7,371 bases of DNA from an uncultured Sphingobacteriia bacterium (lineage in GTDB: Bacteria; Bacteroidota; Bacteroidia; Chitinophagales; Chitinophagaceae): the NCBI GenBank assembly GCA_945957225.1, contig CAMFKK010000112.1, positions 1-7,371 of the forward strand, given 5' to 3'. The notes beneath the pieces were generated by a model that searched no databases, was not told the DNA's origin, and saw only the letters and a list, made by a program, of their open reading frames with translations. The stretch's first letter is position 1, and each line of letters starts with the position of its first letter. Shown one piece after another: positions 1 through 6,971 of this stretch. Both the position numbers and the translations under genes were made by a program.

Positions 1-165
1 AAATAAATAAACGGGTAGTTGCCCCTTTACTTTGAATAAGTCACTTGGACCACCTATTTCAATGCCATGTTGCTTTCTAAATTGCAAAGCATGCTCAATC
101 AGCTTTCTTTTGTTTTTCCTTTTGATATAGGAAAGCCCTGTGATGATATAGTCCTGGATGGCCAT
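1..165 (-). CDS. Probable SAM-dependent methyltransferase, N-terminal part only (cut by window edge)
   Basis: An open frame reads leftward from an ATG at 165-163 for 55 codons and leaves the window still open, so the C-terminal part lies outside. The visible protein starts MAIQDYIITG, has a basic helix around residues 15-32, then HGIEIGGPSDLF at 34-45 followed by a segment ending QLPVYLF. The (L/I)EIGGPS..F stretch followed by a P-V/I-Y segment resembles the start of a class I methyltransferase group common in Bacteroidota and Cyanobacteria, where this glycine-containing stretch would be SAM-binding motif I. An in-frame TGA lies 11 codons upstream with no other usual start between, so this ATG is well supported. 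It is divergent from the glycosyltransferase at 292 and may act in the same glycan pathway, but its substrate cannot be inferred. The reading frame is fairly certain; the family call rests on one motif. Confidence 0.7.
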   Translation of the reverse strand, partial: MAIQDYIITGLSYIKRKNKRKLIEHALQFRKQHGIEIGGPSDLFKVKGQLPVYLF

Positions 166-172
166 GTTAAAT

Positions 173-198
173 TGATTGAATTGGCGGCAATTTAATCA
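173..198. repeat. Inverted repeat / hairpin in the divergent gap
   Basis: Two 11-base arms (173-183 TGATTGAATTG and 188-198 CAATTTAATCA) flank a GCGG loop. In the plus-sense transcript all 11 pairs form, one of them a G-U pair (178 with 193). In the minus-sense transcript the same position is an A-C mismatch. The repeat ends 7 bases upstream of the methyltransferase ATG at 165, so it lies in that gene's leader or promoter. It could be an operator for a dimeric regulator or a leader hairpin. It has no T-tract in either direction, so it is not a typical terminator. Confidence 0.5.
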
Positions 199-218
199 TA
201 AAATGGGTGGTCTAGTCA

Positions 219-250
219 TTTGCTTGTTATTTACCCCTAATTTACCTTTC
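219..250 (+). promoter_or_regulatory. Candidate Bacteroidota-type promoter for the 292-2102 gene pair
   Basis: TTTG at 219-222 is followed after 20 bases by TACCTTTC at 243-250. This fits the Bacteroidota sigma-factor pattern (TTTG near -33, TAnnTTTG near -7) except for the last base. A transcript would start near 257, leaving a leader of about 35 bases before the ATG at 292. This is a pattern match only; such matches are easy to find in AT-rich DNA. Confidence 0.35.
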
Positions 251-291
251 TGCCTTGGGATTGTTATCTTCGCTAGGTACAAAAACTATAC

Positions 292-1146
292 ATGGACAAA
301 TTGATGGGAGTTGTTATCCTGTATCATCCTGATACCCATGCGTTGTTAGCGCATCTTCTTAGTTATTTGTCTGTTGTAGACCAACTGCTCCTGTTAGACA
401 ATAGCGAAACCCCCAATTTGGCTTTGGAAGAGGTATTGTCCAAAGAATACCCCACAATTCAATATCGTTTTTTTGGAGAAAATAAAGGGATTGCAGCGCG
501 ATTAAACCTAGCCATTGAATCAGCCCGGTCCATGGGGTACCGATTTTTATTAACCATGGATCAGGATACGGGATTCCAACCCGGTCAAATGAAACAGTAT
601 TGGCAAAAAGTGCAGGAAAACAAGGTAGAAAAAGTAGTTCAATTTGGTGCCAATTGCCAACCTGATTTCACACCTGTACAGCCTGTTCCACAAGAGACAA
701 ATAATCTAATCACATCCGGTACAATACTAGACCTTAGTTATATTGAACAAATTGGTCTTTTTGATGAACAGCTCTTTATTGATTTTGTGGACACAGAGTT
801 TTCATTTAGGGTGGTAGAAAAGGGTTATAAGAATCTCTTGTTTGCTGATATTGTATTGCAGCATAGAATTGGTTATTTGAAGCAAGGCAGGTCTTTAAAA
901 ACTTTAAAAACAAGTGCTAGAATCTTGCATGCTCCCATCAGGGTCTATTATATTTTGCGCAACGGATTACATTTGTTATTTAGAAGCCCTTATGTAAAAG
1001 GAGCACAAAGAAACTTACTCCTTTCAAATATGAAGATTTTAAAAAACGATCTAATCTATCACCATCAATTAGCCGCAGTATATAGCAATGCATTGCGTGC
1101 TATCTATGATTTTGTCTTTTATAAAATGGGAAAAAAACAACCATGA
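292..1146 (+). CDS. Glycosyltransferase family 2, rhamnosyltransferase-like
   Basis: A 284-residue inverting GT-A glycosyltransferase, expected to transfer a sugar (perhaps rhamnose) from a nucleotide donor to a lipid-linked or nascent glycan at the cytoplasmic face of the inner membrane. Visible motifs: the N-terminal strand with VVILYHPD (7-14); LLLLDNSE (32-39); ENKGIAARLNLAI (63-75), the NxGiAxAxN pattern of rhamnosyltransferases; the metal-binding DQD (90-92) within TMDQDTG; TSGTI (141-145); IDFVDTEFSFR (163-173), matching the family's D-x-D-x-x-x-R acceptor-side region; H191; and VYYILRN (218-224). Length is normal for the group. The ATG at 292 is used here, but the ATG at 304 (Met5) would also leave the whole domain intact; neither has a clear Shine-Dalgarno. 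Its stop overlaps the FkbM start (ATGA), so the two are translationally linked. The fold and family are secure; the rhamnose specificity is inferred. Confidence 0.9.
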   Translation: MDKLMGVVILYHPDTHALLAHLLSYLSVVDQLLLLDNSETPNLALEEVLSKEYPTIQYRFFGENKGIAARLNLAIESARSMGYRFLLTMDQDTGFQPGQMKQYWQKVQENKVEKVVQFGANCQPDFTPVQPVPQETNNLITSGTILDLSYIEQIGLFDEQLFIDFVDTEFSFRVVEKGYKNLLFADIVLQHRIGYLKQGRSLKTLKTSARILHAPIRVYYILRNGLHLLFRSPYVKGAQRNLLLSNMKILKNDLIYHHQLAAVYSNALRAIYDFVFYKMGKKQP

Positions 1147-2102
1147 AATTAACCAGAACCGTTTTAAAAGGAATCCTGTTTCTATATTGTTTCTTGAAGT
1201 TTAAATCATTCAAGATGGCTTATTGTTTGGCATATCAGAATGCGGGTCTTAAACAAATTGAGGGATTGAAAAGAGAAGATGACTGGGTTGTTTTTCAACA
1301 AACAAATAATAAAATTCAAATTGCCCAAATGCCACAATTTGAATTTTCTCTCAACCATCTAATTGAACTTTTACAAAATAGCAAAGTAAAAGTGTTGCAT
1401 GCAAAAAAGGATTCCTTTATTGCTCAAATAGCGGGATTGAAATTTAATGTTGCATCTCTTTCCAATATGGCTGTTTTGTATGAAGTATTCAAAGAAGAAA
1501 TTTATGGGGTGCATTTGCTAAAGCAGGATTTGTTGGTATTGGATATTGGAATGAATGTTGGAGTAGCTTCCCATTTTTTTGCAGATAACCCTGCGGTCAA
1601 AGCCGTGCATGGTTTTGAACCTTTTCCGCAAACCTTTCAAGAAGCAACTGCCAATTTAGCGCTCAACCCCCAATTACATGATAAATTGTTTATGCATCCC
1701 TATGGGGTAAGTGATGTATCTGAAACCAGAGAGATTACCCTATTTGATAGTGGCTTATTGTCTGCTTCCACCATGGCTTCTGATAATAGTGTGTATGGCA
1801 AACAGCTGGGGAAAACCGTTGAGGTATACCTGCGTTCCATGGTCTCTATTTTTGAGGAACTACTGCCACAATATCCCAATAGCTCGGTGCTTTTAAAAAT
1901 AGATTGTGAGGGGGAAGAGTATGCCATTTTTGATTCCTTGAAAGGAACAGATTATTTAAGTAGGGTAGACGGAATCTTGGTGGAGTGGCATGAAAAAGGC
2001 TATCAGGGAATTGCCAGCCAATTAAAGGAAGCTGGGTTTCAGTTTCTTCATTTACCACATGCTACTGCCAATTGCGGTATGATTTATGGTTTTAGGAATT
2101 AA
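1143..2102 (+). CDS. FkbM-family SAM-dependent methyltransferase
   Basis: A 319-residue protein whose C-terminal two thirds is an FkbM-type methyltransferase domain, a family that O-methylates sugars and other hydroxyls in natural products and surface glycans. Seen directly: the SAM-binding motif VLDIGMNVG (132-140), the acidic end of the next strand HGFEPF (156-161), the FkbM hallmark KIDCEGEE (252-259), and VEWHEKG (280-286) near the end. Residues 1 to about 110 precede the catalytic domain: a hydrophobic, basic stretch at 8-24 that could touch the membrane, then a region with no motif I recognise. The start overlaps the glycosyltransferase stop by four bases (ATGA), with an A-rich stretch just before it. 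The pairing suggests it methylates the sugar added by that enzyme or the end of the same glycan; this is inference. The gene ends exactly where the convergent operon ends, with no spacer. Confidence 0.92.
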   Translation: MKLTRTVLKGILFLYCFLKFKSFKMAYCLAYQNAGLKQIEGLKREDDWVVFQQTNNKIQIAQMPQFEFSLNHLIELLQNSKVKVLHAKKDSFIAQIAGLKFNVASLSNMAVLYEVFKEEIYGVHLLKQDLLVLDIGMNVGVASHFFADNPAVKAVHGFEPFPQTFQEATANLALNPQLHDKLFMHPYGVSDVSETREITLFDSGLLSASTMASDNSVYGKQLGKTVEVYLRSMVSIFEELLPQYPNSSVLLKIDCEGEEYAIFDSLKGTDYLSRVDGILVEWHEKGYQGIASQLKEAGFQFLHLPHATANCGMIYGFRN

Positions 2103-3020
2103 TTATTCTAATAACCCTTTTAAAGTGTCAATCCGGAATTGAATAATGGGCCAAAACTTTTTTGGGTGCCCTTGTAAAAAGTATTTGCATCCCAATAAGA
2201 TGGCTGCCCCTAGTTTGAAAAGGTATTCTGCAATTTTTTTGTAATAAGCCAGATTGCCAATTTCTTTCATCCTTACTTTTTCACCCCTGCCCATACCTGA
2301 AGCTACGCGATATAAATAGGCGGGGGTTAATTTGGATACTTCTACTACATGGTCAACAGCAATTGCTGGATCATAATAGACAACTCGGCCAAGTGCTTTT
2401 AATCGCATGAAAAAGTCCTTTCCTTCGCCTCCAATTCTCAAACTGCCAACAACACCAGGAAGGGCAGTGTTAAAACCAGCAATGGCATCAAAATCCTTTT
2501 TTCGAATAATCATATTGGATTCAAGGGGGTACCTATTGGGGCTAAAAACCACTACATCTGGACTATAGTCAAAATTGCCCACCATGCTAGAAACATAATA
2601 ACTCATCCAGGCAGGTTCTGATGGAATATATTTTGGAATGATTTTACCACCCAATCCTCCAGCGTCAGGGTGCAATGCAAAAAACTGAACAATCCTTTCC
2701 AAATAGTCTTTTCCAGCAACAGCGTCATCATCCATAAAACAGAGTAGTTCTCCTTTTGCCAATGCCGCTCCAGTATTACGCGCAAAAGAAGCACCTTGTT
2801 TGGATTCATTCAAGAAATGAAAATGATAATCTGTGTGAGCCGCCAAAAAATCCAAACAAACTTGGGCTGTATGATCTGTAGAATTATTATTGACTATAAT
2901 AACCTCAAATGCTGTTTTGTCAAGGGTTTGATTTGCCAAGCTTTCCATGGCGTCATAGATATAGGCAGCCCTATTATAGGTGCAAATCACTACAGATATT
3001 GATAGGGACCCTTGACTCAT
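2103..3020 (-). CDS. Glycosyltransferase family 2
   Basis: A 305-residue GT-A enzyme of the classic GT2 type, probably adding one sugar from a nucleotide donor to a membrane-bound glycan. Visible: SVVICTYNR (9-17), the nucleotide-binding strand and loop; VIIVNNNSTD (40-49); KQGASFARNTG (74-84); the metal-binding acidic triplet in FMDDDA (95-100); GGEGKDFFMRL (197-207), corresponding to the ED-containing acceptor/base region; and DHVVE (223-227). A hydrophobic stretch near 266-283, followed by basic residues, may attach it to the inner membrane. It is the last gene of a three-gene operon; its ATG overlaps the upstream stop by four bases (ATGA, 3017-3020), which settles the start. The stop TAA abuts the FkbM stop from the other strand. 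Donor and acceptor are unknown. Confidence 0.92.
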   Translation of the reverse strand: MSQGSLSISVVICTYNRAAYIYDAMESLANQTLDKTAFEVIIVNNNSTDHTAQVCLDFLAAHTDYHFHFLNESKQGASFARNTGAALAKGELLCFMDDDAVAGKDYLERIVQFFALHPDAGGLGGKIIPKYIPSEPAWMSYYVSSMVGNFDYSPDVVVFSPNRYPLESNMIIRKKDFDAIAGFNTALPGVVGSLRIGGEGKDFFMRLKALGRVVYYDPAIAVDHVVEVSKLTPAYLYRVASGMGRGEKVRMKEIGNLAYYKKIAEYLFKLGAAILLGCKYFLQGHPKKFWPIIQFRIDTLKGLLE

Positions 3021-4144
3021 GGTTGCAAAGATAAAATGGCTTTGTCAACAATATGATTCCAATTAAAATCCTGATAAAATTCATTTGGGGTTTGGTTTTT
3101 GGAAGGGAGTTCCAATTGCATCATGGTATTGGTAAATCCATCCCAATCATAGTCTTGAATCAATTGTAATTTTTGACCACAATAACTTGCTTCAATTCCT
3201 TTTGCACCTGATATAACGGAAATGATATCTTGGTTATTTGCCAATGCTTCTACCAATTTTGTTTTGACACCACTTCCTAGTGTCACTGGATTGATAAAAC
3301 AATCTGTTCCTTTATAATACAACGTTATATCTGGCACAAATCCGGCCAATATAATTTGCGGGTGTTTTTCTAATTCCTTTCTCCATTGCTCTGTAATCCT
3401 ATTGCCACAAATAAAAATTCTGTATCCTTTTTGTAGTTTGTCTAATCTTGGTAATAACTCAGAAACGATTATACGAAGAGCGTCTGTATTTGGAATATAG
3501 TCCAATGTTCCATTGAATAAAAAAAGCCTTGTTTGGGGATGCAACTGGTATTGTTCTAACAAAAGATTTCTAAATTGTTTTTTTTCAATAGAACTTGGAG
3601 CTGAACTAAGATCAACGCCATAATTTAAAATGCAACATTGCTGTTTTGGAATCTTCCATTGAATTTGCATCCATTCGGCATCATTGGGAGAAGTAAACCA
3701 TATTTGATTGGCCGATTTACAAATCCAACGCTCATAGAAATAGTAAATTGACCACCATTTTCTGTGCATATATCTAAAGCTATAGGCTTCAATATTATGT
3801 ACCCTTAAAATCAGTTCTGCTTTAGTAAATAAACGCAATAGCCAACCCAGCCAGCCAAAATAGCTATGCTCAATGATAATGTGTTTAATTTGATGGGTAT
3901 CAATGGTTTGCTTTAAACGCCAAAAATAACCGAGGTTGTTAATCCCTTTCCAATGATTGTACAAATAATTGGAACAATCAATTCCTTCTACAAAAGTCAA
4001 ATCATTGTCACTAGAAACAACTAATTTCAAATTGGTCAAAGGCTGTAATACTTGATAAAATGCCGCGATGCATTTTTGTCCGCCCATTAGCGCTGGGAAA
4101 ACCCGGTAGGATACCAGTGCCAGAATGGAAGGCTTTTGTTGCAT
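3017..4144 (-). CDS. Glycosyltransferase family 4 (GT-B fold)
   Basis: A 375-residue retaining glycosyltransferase with two Rossmann-like halves. Seen in order: the N-terminal strand and donor loop FPALMGGQK (16-24); IIIEHSYFGWLG (89-100); RVHNIEA (114-120), the HN(V/I)E motif of many GT4 enzymes; the domain linker LNYGVDLS (173-180); LFNGTLDYIPN (209-219), the start of the second half, like the F-x-G-x-x-x-x-x-PN pattern; ICGN (245-248); AGFVPDI (267-273); and INPVTLGSGVKTKLVEAL (285-302), in which E299 should bind the donor sugar diphosphate. Length is typical. Its ATG shares one base with the YfhO stop (TAATG at 4142-4146) and its stop overlaps the next start, so all three genes are probably translated together. 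The protein should work on the cytoplasmic side of the inner membrane. The sugar is not determined. Confidence 0.93.
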   Translation of the reverse strand: MQQKPSILALVSYRVFPALMGGQKCIAAFYQVLQPLTNLKLVVSSDNDLTFVEGIDCSNYLYNHWKGINNLGYFWRLKQTIDTHQIKHIIIEHSYFGWLGWLLRLFTKAELILRVHNIEAYSFRYMHRKWWSIYYFYERWICKSANQIWFTSPNDAEWMQIQWKIPKQQCCILNYGVDLSSAPSSIEKKQFRNLLLEQYQLHPQTRLFLFNGTLDYIPNTDALRIIVSELLPRLDKLQKGYRIFICGNRITEQWRKELEKHPQIILAGFVPDITLYYKGTDCFINPVTLGSGVKTKLVEALANNQDIISVISGAKGIEASYCGQKLQLIQDYDWDGFTNTMMQLELPSKNQTPNEFYQDFNWNHIVDKAILSLQP

Positions 4145-6633
4145 TATTCTGGTTTGGTTTTGGGTTTTCTAAATCCAGCTCCAATAGCCGCTAAAACCAA
4201 TATCCAAATAATAGCCGTAGAACCAATGGCCGCTTTATTGCTATTATAGTAACTGTCTGGTTTGAATTCAAAAGTTATTTTATGTGCCCCTGCAGGAATG
4301 GATAATCCACGCAATACATAATTGGTCTGTACTATTGGCGTTTCTTTCCCATCTACGTATGCTTTCCATCCCTTGTTATAATAGATCTCACTAAATACTG
4401 CAAACTGGTTGCTTGCTGCATTTGAAGCATATTCAATAGCGTCATTATTGTTTTTAATCAAACGAATACTTGCAGTACTATCTGATACAGGTTCAAAAGC
4501 AATATCTTTTTTAGAACCGCTTTCAACAATGGCGGTATCTTTTGGATTAAAATGATCCATGGCACGCATCACACCAATGGGTTGGTCTGCATATTGAATA
4601 TGCTTAACAAACCATACATTGCCCAAGGCATCTGGATTTATTTGTAAGGCCGGTTGACCATCTTGTGGATTTTGAACAATGGCATATTTCATATTCAGCA
4701 TATCCAATACCTGTTTGTTCAATGGCTGTTTTTTGAGCTGGAAATTGAGTAGGTCTTCTACTATGCTCAATTTTACAGGACTGTACCCGCCAATATCCCT
4801 GTGGTGATAGGCAGTTGTTGCGTCATTGAAAGAACTAACCGTGGTATTAAACACCCTAGGACGGCTACTGTCTTTCATGATTTCCAAATCAACAGGACTG
4901 GGTTTAAAATTTGCTTCGTTATACGTTTCCTCGTCTTGAAAATTGTTCTCATTGAGGTATCTTCTTCCAACCGCCAGCAAATCAATAGAACTGATTAACA
5001 CCAGTCCTGCTAACACATAGTTGAGTTTGATTTTTTCTGTGAGATAGAGATACAAGATAACCATCGCGCCAGCAACCAATACCAAGCTGCGAATCATGTC
5101 ATTGGAGAACAAGGATTTCCTGTCTGCAATCAAGAGGTTATAAAAAGTAGTAACGTCTTCTTGATTTCCCCTGAAGATTTGTCCCAGCATGCCTTTGATG
5201 CCATCGTCATTGGCGCCTACATAGCTAAAGCTCAAATAGAGCAAACCCGCTAATGCAAAGATGCCGCCAGTGATATAGGCAGCTAATTTAAGTTTAGCAA
5301 TAGCTGCTTTTTTGTCTTTTTCTACAAATAATAACTGTTGTAAAGCCATAACGCCCATTAAAGGGAACAGCAATTGTGGAAGAATCAGGATAATGCTTGG
5401 TGCTCTAAATTTATTGTAGAGTGGTAAGTGGTTAAATACAAATTCATTAAAGCTGGCAAAATTGCTTCCCCAACTAAAGACTACTGCTATGGCACAGACA
5501 GTCAAGATCCACCAGCGATGCCAGGTTTTCAAATAAACTAGACCAAAGATGAATAAGAAACATATCACCGCCCCTAAATAAACAGGACCCGATGTCATGG
5601 GCTGAGGTCCCCAATAAGTGCCCATATAATTGGCTAATTGACCTGCCTGATCTTCAGGAAATCCGCGCTCAATGGCCGCTTTCCCAATATGAGAATTGGC
5701 CGTTAATTCTCCGTTAGAACTACCCCCATAAATGCCAGGCACCAAAAATGTTAGGGTTTCTGCTGGTCCATAGCTACCATAGAAAAATGCGTATTGGGTG
5801 CTTAAGCCTGTTGTTTTTTGGGTAGGATTGGTTTTAATAGCTGTTGTATCTAAACTACTACCTCCACGCATAGTGGCTTTGGAATATTCGCTTGTGGTAG
5901 CTAGGGTTACTAAATTGGAACCTGCACCAAGTATTCCCCCTACCAATGCTAAAGAAAGCGCAATACCCAGATGTTTGTAGTCATTTGATTTTACCCACTG
6001 AATGATAAAGCCAATTGTCATTACCAAAGCGAGTATTAAGAAATAGTAAGTGACTTGTAGGTGGTTCATCCCTACTAAGAGTGCACTAAATATGGCTGTT
6101 AAAGCCAGTCCCCATGCATATTTTTTCTGATAGATTAGCCATATTGCAGCTAATACTGCAGGTAGATAACCCATGGCTTGCATCTTGGTATCATGACCAA
6201 CGGCTACAATAATAGGACTATAGGTGGCATAGGCATAAGCAATACCTCCCATGATGCCTAACCAATAATTACTACCAATAACCTGTGATAAAAAATAGAA
6301 CCCAATACAAAGCAAAAAGAAATAGCCTATGGGTTTGGGCAGCCAAAGCATGAAGACCTTGTGCAGATAAATGACAGAAACGGGATTGTTGGCTTCCATG
6401 GCAATCTGGTAGGCAGGCATGCCTCCAAATAAATTATTATTCCAAAGTGGATAATGCCCTGTTTTTTCTTTGTACTGCATCAAATCCTGGGCCATGCCCT
6501 TCCACTGACTTACATCGTGTTGGCTCAATACCTTTCCTTCCATAGCAGGTTTACAATAAACAACCGCTACTAAAACAAAGACGGCAATGGCAATAACATG
6601 GGGTAGTAGAGATTTCCACTCAAAGTGCTTCAT
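4144..6633 (-). CDS. YfhO-family multi-pass membrane protein (putative GT-C glycosyltransferase)
   Basis: An 829-residue inner-membrane protein. The first helix is at about 11-28. A conserved-looking outer loop contains SQHDVSQW (37-44, D40 a possible catalytic acid, as in the first loop of GT-C enzymes) and PLWNNNLFGGMPAY (62-74). More helices lie near 103-118, 124-145, 152-168, 173-188, 192-214, 222-246, 351-367, 374-390, 411-434, 450-471, 514-530 and 537-555. GHDTKMQAMGYLP (146-158) and LPLYNKFRAP (403-412) are loop motifs of the kind seen in Bacteroidota members. Residues 556-800 form a soluble domain, presumably outside, ending in the family's typical YYNKGWKAYVDG (751-762) and IPAGAHKITFEF (779-790), followed by a last helix at 801-820 and a basic tail. 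In Bacillus, YfhO is implicated in glycosylating lipoteichoic acid from a lipid-linked sugar; in Bacteroidota the substrate is unknown. It is first in an operon with two glycosyltransferases, which supports a glycan role. Confidence 0.92.
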   Translation of the reverse strand: MKHFEWKSLLPHVIAIAVFVLVAVVYCKPAMEGKVLSQHDVSQWKGMAQDLMQYKEKTGHYPLWNNNLFGGMPAYQIAMEANNPVSVIYLHKVFMLWLPKPIGYFFLLCIGFYFLSQVIGSNYWLGIMGGIAYAYATYSPIIVAVGHDTKMQAMGYLPAVLAAIWLIYQKKYAWGLALTAIFSALLVGMNHLQVTYYFLILALVMTIGFIIQWVKSNDYKHLGIALSLALVGGILGAGSNLVTLATTSEYSKATMRGGSSLDTTAIKTNPTQKTTGLSTQYAFFYGSYGPAETLTFLVPGIYGGSSNGELTANSHIGKAAIERGFPEDQAGQLANYMGTYWGPQPMTSGPVYLGAVICFLFIFGLVYLKTWHRWWILTVCAIAVVFSWGSNFASFNEFVFNHLPLYNKFRAPSIILILPQLLFPLMGVMALQQLLFVEKDKKAAIAKLKLAAYITGGIFALAGLLYLSFSYVGANDDGIKGMLGQIFRGNQEDVTTFYNLLIADRKSLFSNDMIRSLVLVAGAMVILYLYLTEKIKLNYVLAGLVLISSIDLLAVGRRYLNENNFQDEETYNEANFKPSPVDLEIMKDSSRPRVFNTTVSSFNDATTAYHHRDIGGYSPVKLSIVEDLLNFQLKKQPLNKQVLDMLNMKYAIVQNPQDGQPALQINPDALGNVWFVKHIQYADQPIGVMRAMDHFNPKDTAIVESGSKKDIAFEPVSDSTASIRLIKNNNDAIEYASNAASNQFAVFSEIYYNKGWKAYVDGKETPIVQTNYVLRGLSIPAGAHKITFEFKPDSYYNSNKAAIGSTAIIWILVLAAIGAGFRKPKTKPE

Positions 6634-6686
6634 AGTTCTGTTTTATGAGATTGGCAAATTAATGCTATTTTGAACGAAATTTTTTT
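6634..6686. promoter_or_regulatory. Divergent promoter region between the YfhO operon and the transporter pair
   Basis: These 53 bases separate two outward-reading genes, so promoters for both must lie here or inside the coding ends. A TTAATTTG on the minus strand (6655-6662 read in reverse) matches the Bacteroidota -7 box TAnnTTTG at five of six fixed bases and faces the YfhO gene. TATTTTG at 6666-6672 faces the other way but has one base too few in the spacer. Neither has a clear -33 TTTG at the right distance. No Shine-Dalgarno is visible for either gene. The placement is inferred from gene direction; the boxes are weak. Confidence 0.3.
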
Positions 6687-6971
6687 ATGAAGGGTCTTTT
6701 ATTTCTATCAAGACTGGCTTTCATCTGCAATGGCTGTTTTCTAGCCTGTCTAGTGCTTCAAAGAACCCAAGATACCATTCCAAGCCAGGGATTCAAGGGA
6801 TTGGTGATTATTTTGGGCTGGTTTATTGCCCCATTTTTAGGTTTGGTGGTGAACATTTGGCGCGCCAACTTGTTGGTCAAGCATCAACCAAGCTTGGTCC
6901 CTAAATGGCTTGCTTTAACTAATTTGATTTTTCTGGTTCTTCAAATTTGTTACCATTTTATTTTTCAATAA
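6687..6971 (+). CDS. Small three-helix membrane protein, function unknown
   Basis: A 94-residue protein that is almost wholly hydrophobic. Three membrane helices are visible at about 4-24, 36-57 and 73-93, joined by short polar links with R26, R59, K65 and K73. There is no cleavable signal peptide and no catalytic motif I recognise. I do not recognise the family. The gene is probably real: its stop shares one base with the transporter start (TAATG, 6969-6973), it begins 53 bases from the divergent YfhO gene, and its hydrophobic pattern is regular. The coupling suggests a partner or accessory to the queuosine precursor transporter, but co-transcription alone would look the same. No Shine-Dalgarno precedes the ATG, only a T-rich stretch. 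Confidence 0.75.
   Translation: MKGLLFLSRLAFICNGCFLACLVLQRTQDTIPSQGFKGLVIILGWFIAPFLGLVVNIWRANLLVKHQPSLVPKWLALTNLIFLVLQICYHFIFQ

Noticed and set aside
173..198. Reading the inverted repeat as an intrinsic terminator
   Set aside because: The stem is AT-rich, no T-tract follows in either direction, and it lies between two divergent starts where no transcript is expected to end.
1700..2058. Three open frames of 61-75 codons inside the FkbM gene (1711-1896 plus; 1700-1927 and 1846-2058 minus)
   Set aside because: All are shadows of the FkbM frame, which holds the KIDCEGEE motif in this stretch; the alternative products are low-complexity or irregular and overlap each other.
2603..3002. Open frames of 68 codons on each strand within the minus-strand GT2 gene
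   Set aside because: They overlap the metal-site region of an intact glycosyltransferase and show no protein features of their own.
4801..5980. Two plus-strand open frames (4801-4998 and 5798-5980) opposite the YfhO gene
   Set aside because: They are antisense shadows of a long intact membrane protein gene, with no motif or plausible start signal.
6634..6686. Possible preQ1 riboswitch ahead of the queuosine transporter pair
   Set aside because: The gap is long enough for a small class I preQ1 element, but it has no C-rich stretch, stem or A-rich tail in the expected order, and nothing resembling the core was seen.
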